Source: Lachnospiraceae bacterium
GTDB taxonomy: Bacteria > Bacillota_A > Clostridia > Lachnospirales > Lachnospiraceae
Direction: 5' to 3'
DNA: 12,510 nt
Assembly (NCBI GenBank): GCA_017620345.1
Contig: JAFZQP010000009.1
Span: 1 to 12,510 of the forward strand
A program made the position numbers and the translations under genes. The notes under the pieces were generated by a model. The model saw only the letters and a program-made list of their open reading frames with translations. It made no database searches and had not been told where the DNA came from. Positions 7,482-12,510 of the stretch are shown here, in pieces. Numbering within the stretch: the stretch's first letter is position 1; every line of letters starts with the position of its first letter.

Positions 7482-8672
7482 ATGGCAGAACTTCGGTGCC
7501 CGCATTGCGGGCAGGCATTTACGGTTGATGACGCGGAACTTGGTTCGATCATATCCCAGATAAGGGACAGTGAATTTGCCAGGGATGTAGACAGCAGGGT
7601 TGAAGAACTGACGGAGCATATGAAGGAAAAGCATATGCTCGAGCTTGAGTCGAAAGAAAATGAGCTTAAGCTTAAGATCGGTGAAGAGTACGAAAAAGAG
7701 CTCAGGAAGCTGTCGGAGCGTCTTAAGGATGCAGAGGATAAGGCGGCAAAATACAAGTCCGATATCGAACGGATGGAGGACAAAAATGAGATCGCCGTCA
7801 TGAAGGCTGTCAAGACCGTGGAAGATAAGAACCGCGATCTTGAAAGACAGCTCATAGAGCAGAAGGATAAGGAAGAATTCCTGTTAAAGCAGAAGGACGA
7901 ACAGATCGCATACTACAAGGATCTGAAGTCTAAGATGTCCACGAAGATGGTTGGAGAGACGCTCGAACAGCACTGTGAGATACAGTTCAACCAGCTTCGT
8001 GCGACTGCTTTTAAGAACGCATATTTTGAAAAAGACAATGATGCCAGAAGCGGCAGCAAGGGAGACTATATATACCGTGAGTGTGATGAGAACGGTGTAG
8101 AGATCATATCCATCATGTTCGAGATGAAGAACGAGATGGACGAGACGGCGACGAAGCATAAGAATGAGGATTTTCTTAAGGAACTGGACAAGGACAGACA
8201 GGAGAAAAAATGCGAGTATGCCGTTCTCGTTTCGATGCTCGAGGCCGACAGTGAACTGTATAACGCAGGTATAGTTGATGTGTCATACAAGTATGACAAG
8301 ATGTATGTTGTCCGTCCGCAGTGCTTCATACCGATGATCACGCTCCTTCGCAATGCGGCGATGAACGCACTTACATATAAACAGGAACTTGAGATCGTCC
8401 GCAATCAGGACATCGATATATCGAACTTTGAGCAGAGCCTGCTTAAGTTCAAGGATGATTTCGGAAGGAATTATAATCTTGCTCATGCACATTTTGACAA
8501 GGCGATAGAAGAGATAGACAAGACTATCCAGCATCTTGAAAAGGTGAAAAAGGAACTGCTCGGATCCGACAATCAGCTGCGGATAGCCAACGGCAAGGTG
8601 GAGGATGTCAGCATCAAGAGGCTTACAAAGGATAACCCCACGATGCAGGCCAAGTTCGACGGGTTAAAGTGA
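7482..8672 (+). CDS. DUF2130 family coiled-coil protein, possible PD-(D/E)XK-like nuclease
   Basis: 396 aa. It opens with a half zinc ribbon (RCPHCG, C6 and C9), continues with a long charged coiled coil (about 30-150) and then the DUF2130 core. MVGETLEQHCEIQFNQLR, the RSGSKGDYIYRE block (D195) and FEMKNE (E214, K216) are arranged as D...E-x-K, the pattern of PD-(D/E)XK nuclease folds; that DUF2130 belongs to this fold class is from memory and the enzymatic role is inference. A second coiled segment lies near the C-terminus (about 335-360). AGGAG (7472-7476) sits 5 bases before the ATG. The gene follows the double-glycine protein by 20 bases, most likely in the clpB operon, which would make it stress-induced. 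Its last 9 bases overlap the end of the opposite-strand phosphoesterase gene. The cellular function of the family is not known to me. Confidence 0.88.
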   Translation: MAELRCPHCGQAFTVDDAELGSIISQIRDSEFARDVDSRVEELTEHMKEKHMLELESKENELKLKIGEEYEKELRKLSERLKDAEDKAAKYKSDIERMEDKNEIAVMKAVKTVEDKNRDLERQLIEQKDKEEFLLKQKDEQIAYYKDLKSKMSTKMVGETLEQHCEIQFNQLRATAFKNAYFEKDNDARSGSKGDYIYRECDENGVEIISIMFEMKNEMDETATKHKNEDFLKELDKDRQEKKCEYAVLVSMLEADSELYNAGIVDVSYKYDKMYVVRPQCFIPMITLLRNAAMNALTYKQELEIVRNQDIDISNFEQSLLKFKDDFGRNYNLAHAHFDKAIEEIDKTIQHLEKVKKELLGSDNQLRIANGKVEDVSIKRLTKDNPTMQAKFDGLK

Positions 8673-9764
8673 CGTGATGTTTATGAGGCAGAACTCCGAT
8701 CTGCATCCGGTCCGGAATTTCACTGCCCAGTCCGATATACCGTCGGTTACGATAAAATCAGTATTGCCGCGCCTCTCATGCCCCCGCACGTTGTTGTTTC
8801 GCGAAATGAGAGGCTGTATGTATTCGAGCGGGAATAACTGTCCTCCATGTGTATGTCCCGACAGGACAAGATCGACATCTGCTGCGGCTTCGTTGTCATA
8901 ATCTGTCGGCTGATGATCGAGTACTATGATATATTTTTCCTTATCAAGATCCTTAACAAGATCCGCCATATCAAGGCGGTCCGCTCTTCCGTAATCCGCG
9001 TCCAGCCTTCCCGTTATGTAAAATCTGTCATCTATGAGAACTGATTCATCTTTGAGGACGGTAACACCGTTCTGTTCGAGCGACTGGATCAGCTGCTCGC
9101 CGGTATAACCGCGTCTGCCGCTTGAATAATACCCCATGTCGTGATTCCCGAGACAATAGTATACTCCGTACTTTGCCTTAAACTTCCCGAGGGCGGCACA
9201 TGCGTCTTTCATATCGGAAAGCATTGTATCATCGTCAACGAAGTCGCCTGTTATTACAAGCACGTCCGGCTCCGTCAGCTGTATCTTCTCAAGCCTTTCG
9301 GCAAAACCTTTTCCGGAAAAACCGCATCCGACATGAGAGTCCGCGATATGTGCAACAGTTATCGTGCCGACGTTCTTTGTCGTGGAAAGACTGTAGTCGG
9401 TCTCCCACATACCGTGCATGAGTATCCAGCCGATAACAAGGTAGACAGTACATACTGTAAGTGCCATCGCATCGATAATGCCGGGTCTTACAGCGGAAGA
9501 TGAAGTCTTTCTCATGATCAGTCCGACAAGATCCCCGACGAGCATGAAAACCGCAACACTTGTAAATATCACGATCGTGTTAGCTATATCTAACAGAAGA
9601 CAGAGTATCACAGCCGCTGCGATGACAGCGGTGACCGACAGCACCTTTGTAACAGGCCTTGAGTTTATGCCGGCAAATACTCCGGTGTTTTCGATTTTCT
9701 TAGCAAGATACAGTGCGGCGGCTATTGCCGCAAGAACTGATACCGCGAAGATCGCAAGCCACAT
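8664..9764 (-). CDS. Membrane-anchored calcineurin-like metallophosphoesterase (YkuE/YaeI type)
   Basis: 366 aa. Four hydrophobic helices occupy about 1-21, 41-58, 62-83 and 94-117; the positive charges fall in loops 22-40 and 85-93, which places the catalytic domain outside the cell by the positive-inside rule (inference). The phosphoesterase domain has every metal-site motif: IADSHVG (D142, H144), ITGDFVDD (D174), CLGNHD (N207, H208, D209), LDHQP (H284) and SGHTHGGQLFP (H304, H306). Family members hydrolyse phosphomonoesters or diesters, including lipid-linked ones; the substrate here is unknown. I chose the ATG at 9764 because AGGGAG (9771-9776) lies 6 bases upstream; a GTG at 9782 would add six residues and has a poorer site. 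It is convergent with the DUF2130 gene and divergent from the beta-helix gene. Confidence 0.92.
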   Translation of the reverse strand: MWLAIFAVSVLAAIAAALYLAKKIENTGVFAGINSRPVTKVLSVTAVIAAAVILCLLLDIANTIVIFTSVAVFMLVGDLVGLIMRKTSSSAVRPGIIDAMALTVCTVYLVIGWILMHGMWETDYSLSTTKNVGTITVAHIADSHVGCGFSGKGFAERLEKIQLTEPDVLVITGDFVDDDTMLSDMKDACAALGKFKAKYGVYYCLGNHDMGYYSSGRRGYTGEQLIQSLEQNGVTVLKDESVLIDDRFYITGRLDADYGRADRLDMADLVKDLDKEKYIIVLDHQPTDYDNEAAADVDLVLSGHTHGGQLFPLEYIQPLISRNNNVRGHERRGNTDFIVTDGISDWAVKFRTGCRSEFCLINITSL

Positions 9765-9828
9765 GATTTTCTCCCTGAACACTTCCGTCCCCCGTGAACA
9801 TATGCGATAAATCCCGTTTCAATAGAAC

Positions 9829-9856
9829 ATGATACTGAAAAATATGGGACTGTACA
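9829..9856 (-). promoter_or_regulatory. Possible promoter of the metallophosphoesterase gene
   Basis: Read on the - strand: TGTACA (9851-9856), 16 bases, TATCAT (9829-9834; 5 of 6 consensus bases). This would give a 5' leader of about 60 bases. The -35 is poor (4 of 6). Confidence 0.35.
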
Positions 9857-9865
9857 AGGATTTTG

Positions 9866-9874
9866 TGGTAAAAT
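9866..9874 (+). promoter_or_regulatory. Possible extended -10 promoter of the beta-helix / Mur ligase operon
   Basis: TGGTAAAAT fits the extended -10 pattern TGn-TAnnnT, with 5 of 6 consensus bases in TAAAAT (9869-9874). I find no good -35 at 16-18 bases. Transcription would start near 9881, about 43 bases before the ATG at 9924. It overlaps the region used by the opposite-strand promoter, so the two may interfere. Confidence 0.4.
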
Positions 9875-9923
9875 ATCATTTGTTAACATGAGATCATTAA
9901 GTGTAAAGGAGATTTATCTTATC

Positions 9924-11066
9924 ATGAAAAAGAGAATTTTTGCGGAATTTGCAGCAATGCTCATCGCGATCCTGATGTGTCAGACGGTATTTGCCGAAAC
10001 AGATACTACCGTTGACAGTGCAGGTAATGTGTTTTCATCCGGTGATGAAGTAAAGTTTTCGGATAAATCGATCTTTGGAGCTTTTACGGTAGGTAAAGAG
10101 GTAGAGATCGAGGACAGTGAGGCGAAGGGCGCTGTTTATGCTGCCGGTCAGACCGTATCGATCGATGACTGTAAAGTACGCGAGAGCGTATTCGCTGCAG
10201 GTAATGATGTATCGGTCACGGGCTGTGACATCGACGGTAACGTATTTGCTGCCGGTAATAATGTAAGCGTAAGTTCCGGAACCGAGGCAAACGGAGTATA
10301 TCTTGCAGGAACCAACGTAGAGTTTGTCGGCGTTGCAAAGGGACTGTATATCGGTGGAACAAATGTCTCGGTAGACGGTGTGATCGACGGTGATGTTACG
10401 ATCGACGGAACGAACGTTGAGATCAAGGATGGAACGGTCATCATGGGTAAGCTTACCGTAAAGAGTGCAAATGAGCCCGTGATAGCTGATGATGCCGAAA
10501 TAGTCGATTATGATTACGAAGAAGTGACAGACGACGATGACAAAAGTTCGGCGTTCGGAGCAGCCGGTCTTGCGGCAGCATTATTCAAGAAACTGACAAG
10601 CGGCATTTATTGGATAGTAGCCATGGCGGCATTCGGAATGCTGCTCTGCTGGCTATTTGGTGAGCACCTTGATACTGCAGCCACATTCATGAAGACAAGG
10701 CCCGGCGCCATGGTCGGAAGCGGGATCATCGGCTGGATATGTGTTCCGGTTGTTTCGATCATGCTCTGCTGCACATACATACTGGCTCCGGTCGGCGGAC
10801 TGCTTTTCCTGTTCTATGTTCTGCTGCTGTGTGCAGGACTTGCGTTTGCGGGAGCATCACTTGTAAGACTGTTCCTGCCGAACATGAACGTATTTTTGTC
10901 GGCACTTATCGGAATAGCAGCACTCGAGATCGTGAGGCTTATACCGTTCATCGGTGCGCTTGTCGGTATAGTGGCTGACATGTACCTGATCGGATATGTG
11001 ATCCAGAGACTGTGGATCAGAAGACTCAGAAAGAGTCCTAAGCCCGAAGTCATTGAAGCGGAATGA
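9924..11066 (+). CDS. Exported bactofilin-like beta-helix protein with multi-pass membrane tail
   Basis: 380 aa. A signal peptide is clear: MKKR, a hydrophobic core and a likely cut after VFA (24). Residues about 36-180 are a run of eight imperfect 16-18-residue repeats of the form [VLF][FYT]xxGxxVx[FVI], for example VFAAGNDVSV, VFAAGNNVSV, VYLAGTNVEF and LYIGGTNVSV. This is the pattern of a right-handed parallel beta-helix as in bactofilins (polymer-forming cytoskeletal proteins). An acidic stretch (VTDDDDK) leads to about four to five membrane helices (around 225-365) and a basic end. Unlike classical cytoplasmic bactofilins, the repeat domain is predicted outside the membrane. I chose the ATG at 9924 for the signal peptide; AGGAG (9907-9911) is 12 bases away, a long gap, and an in-frame ATG at 9888 lacks a site. 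Its stop overlaps the next start as ATGA, so the two are translationally coupled. Confidence 0.85.
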   Translation: MKKRIFAEFAAMLIAILMCQTVFAETDTTVDSAGNVFSSGDEVKFSDKSIFGAFTVGKEVEIEDSEAKGAVYAAGQTVSIDDCKVRESVFAAGNDVSVTGCDIDGNVFAAGNNVSVSSGTEANGVYLAGTNVEFVGVAKGLYIGGTNVSVDGVIDGDVTIDGTNVEIKDGTVIMGKLTVKSANEPVIADDAEIVDYDYEEVTDDDDKSSAFGAAGLAAALFKKLTSGIYWIVAMAAFGMLLCWLFGEHLDTAATFMKTRPGAMVGSGIIGWICVPVVSIMLCCTYILAPVGGLLFLFYVLLLCAGLAFAGASLVRLFLPNMNVFLSALIGIAALEIVRLIPFIGALVGIVADMYLIGYVIQRLWIRRLRKSPKPEVIEAE

Positions 11067-12510
11067 TAAGTTACGACAGATTTAACGGTAAAAGAATACT
11101 GATATGGGGGTACGGACGCGAAGGGCGCTCTACGGAGCGCTTCCTTCATGAGTTCTGTACCCCCTTATGCGTTGATGTGTTTGAAGGAAAACGCGAAGAT
11201 ATTGATGAGGATTCATATGACTTCATCGTAAAGAGTCCCGGTATAGTCATGGACGAAGACAATGATAAGTATACGTCACAGACACAGATCTTTTTGGAAA
11301 CGTTCAGGGATAATACGGTCGGGATAACGGGGACCAAAGGTAAGAGTACGACATCGTCTCTTTTGTACCATGTCCTCCGAAGTGCGGGAAAAAAAGCGCT
11401 CCTTCTCGGCAATATAGGAGAGCCCTGTCTTGATCATTTCGGACAGATCGATGATGACACTGTTGTCGTATTTGAGATGTCCTGTCACCAGCTCGCTCAT
11501 GTTACGGTATCGCCTCATATAGCGGTATTTCTCAACCTGTTCGAAGAGCATCTTGATTATTACCGGACATTTGACAGATATTTTGCGGCAAAGGCAAATA
11601 TTGCAAAATATCAGACGGAAGAAGACAGGCTTTTTGTCGGAGACAATGTCCCGGAGCTTAAGACCGCGGCTGCCACGGTGAAGATAGGATACCAGAGTGC
11701 CCCTCACTATGAGCTTAAGATAAGGGGACATCATAACGATTACAATGCGCATTTTGTGTACACGATCGCATCTTCCATCTTTCATATCGATGACGGTAAG
11801 ATAAGATCTGCGCTGCATGATTTTAACGGACTTCCTCACAGACTTCAGTATATAGGGACCAGGGACGGGATCGATTTCTATGATGATTCGATCTCAACCA
11901 TTCCGGGCGCTACGATACGGGCACTGTCCGCTGTAAAAAATTCGAAAACCGTCATAATCGGCGGTATGGACAGGGGGATAGACTATGGTGTCCTGATCGA
12001 CTTTATAAATGACCACAAAGAATATGAATATGTTTTTGCGTATGAATCGGGAAAAAGGATATATGACAGTACTGCAAAAGGTGAGAACTGCCATCCGGTC
12101 GCAGATCTTGAGGAGGCGGTCGAAACATCCCTTTCGGTCACGCCGCCCGGTTATGCGGTGATACTGTCACCGGCATCCGCAAGTTACGGATATTTTAAGA
12201 ATTTCGAAGAACGCGGAGATGTCTTCAGAAAGTTATGTAAACTTAACGAAACGGTCATAACATTTACCGGTGATATCGGATTTGACAAATACATGTACGG
12301 CAAATGGGATGATAAATATCTGCTGTCAGAAGAGGTTACGGGATTTATAGCCGGCAGCGATCATCTTGTCGTAAATGTCGAAGGTCCTTTGTATGACGGA
12401 GAGCAGAAGATGCGCGCCAATTCCGTACAGGCGCTTATGCACAGTATGGATCCCGGGGTAAGGCATTTTCTTGAACGTATAGGAGCGGATGTGTGGAACA
12501 TCTGCAATAA
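11063..12510 (+). CDS. MurD-like Mur ligase fused to a CapA/PgsA-type metallophosphatase domain (3' end outside window)
   Basis: The frame is open from the ATG at 11063 to the window end; 482 complete codons are visible. Residues 1-85 form a short UDP-binding-like domain (ILIWGYGREGRS, VKSPGIV). The Mur ligase core has the ATP loop GTKGKSTT (90-97), metal-site E138 (FEMSCHQL), H163 (EEHLD) and the carbamylated-lysine position K177 (AAKANIA). The C-terminal ligase domain has LPHRLQ (H259, R260), DDSISTIP (274-281) and LSPASASYGYFKNFEERG (from 368). After only a few residues a CapA-like domain begins: FTGDIGFD (D404), VNVEGPLY (E440) and an ANNH-type motif (CN..., 481 on) cut by the window edge. 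MurD adds D-Glu to UDP-MurNAc-L-Ala; CapA/PgsA acts in poly-gamma-glutamate formation. The usual membrane anchor of CapA is missing, so the whole protein looks cytoplasmic. Ribosome site weak; expression probably depends on coupling to the upstream gene. Ligase fold is sure, exact substrate is not. Confidence 0.88.
   Translation, partial: MISYDRFNGKRILIWGYGREGRSTERFLHEFCTPLCVDVFEGKREDIDEDSYDFIVKSPGIVMDEDNDKYTSQTQIFLETFRDNTVGITGTKGKSTTSSLLYHVLRSAGKKALLLGNIGEPCLDHFGQIDDDTVVVFEMSCHQLAHVTVSPHIAVFLNLFEEHLDYYRTFDRYFAAKANIAKYQTEEDRLFVGDNVPELKTAAATVKIGYQSAPHYELKIRGHHNDYNAHFVYTIASSIFHIDDGKIRSALHDFNGLPHRLQYIGTRDGIDFYDDSISTIPGATIRALSAVKNSKTVIIGGMDRGIDYGVLIDFINDHKEYEYVFAYESGKRIYDSTAKGENCHPVADLEEAVETSLSVTPPGYAVILSPASASYGYFKNFEERGDVFRKLCKLNETVITFTGDIGFDKYMYGKWDDKYLLSEEVTGFIAGSDHLVVNVEGPLYDGEQKMRANSVQALMHSMDPGVRHFLERIGADVWNICN
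11106..11164 (+). repeat. Nested inverted repeats near the start of the Mur ligase gene
   Basis: GGGGGTAC (11106-11113) pairs perfectly with GTACCCCC (11157-11164). Inside, GCGCTC (11125-11130) pairs with GAGCGC (11135-11140) around a TACG loop closed by C-G, a member of the very stable UNCG tetraloop class; GAA (11120-11122) and TTC (11141-11143) extend it past a two-base bulge. There is no T-run, so it is not a terminator. It begins 43 bases after the ATG and lies within the coding frame. Confidence 0.55.

Noticed and set aside
8771..8814. GCCTCTCAT / ATGAGAGGC perfect inverted repeat as a terminator for the clpB operon
   Set aside because: The 26-base loop and lack of a T-run argue against it, and it lies inside the phosphoesterase coding sequence.
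9888..9923. ATG at 9888 as start of the beta-helix protein
   Set aside because: It puts 12 mixed residues ahead of a textbook MKKR signal peptide and has no upstream ribosome site. The 12-base gap for the chosen ATG leaves some doubt.
11063..12510. Plain annotation as the housekeeping murD
   Set aside because: The NDSKATN-type motif is changed, the ATP loop differs, the gene is not in a division/cell-wall cluster here, and a CapA domain follows in the same frame.
1..12510. Mobile elements, CRISPR arrays, tRNA or rRNA genes
   Set aside because: Reading both strands I found no spaced direct repeats, transposase motifs, terminal repeats with target duplications, or cloverleaf/CCA-ended sequences.

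Overview
The window reads as ordinary chromosomal DNA of a Gram-positive clostridial bacterium, most likely in or near the Lachnospiraceae. This is an inference from several signs: strong AGGAGG-type ribosome binding sites, frequent AGA/AGG and ATA codons, a CIRCE heat-shock operator, a QueH-type epoxyqueuosine reductase and many tightly packed or overlapping genes. I see no tRNA, rRNA, CRISPR array, insertion sequence or phage gene.

Left part (1-4299, + strand): the 3' portion of a membrane sensor with a degenerate GGDEF domain and an intact-looking EAL domain (c-di-GMP hydrolysis). It overlaps queH (tRNA queuosine synthesis), which in turn overlaps argS (arginyl-tRNA synthetase). The overlaps suggest one translationally linked transcript.

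Middle part (4300-8672, + strand): a 301-base gap holds a HrcA/CIRCE operator fused to a near-consensus promoter. After it comes a long 5' leader with a 9-codon upstream ORF and a large self-complementary fold, then clpB (858 aa disaggregase). Close behind clpB are an 84-aa protein with a double-glycine secretion leader and an SH3/tudor-like C-terminal part, and a DUF2130 coiled-coil protein with PD-(D/E)XK-like residues. All three genes look like one heat-shock operon.

Right part (8664-12510): a membrane-anchored calcineurin-type metallophosphoesterase lies on the - strand and overlaps the DUF2130 gene tail to tail. A divergent promoter region of about 160 bases leads to an exported bactofilin-like beta-helix protein with a multi-pass membrane tail. 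Its stop codon overlaps (ATGA) the start of a gene that runs off the window. That last gene encodes a MurD-like Mur ligase joined in frame, by a very short linker, to a CapA/PgsA-type metallophosphatase domain. This pairing in one polypeptide recalls the separate ligase (CapB/PgsB) and CapA/PgsA proteins of poly-gamma-glutamate synthesis and is the most unusual thing in the window. Other points of interest are the double-glycine protein in a heat-shock operon and the structured clpB leader.
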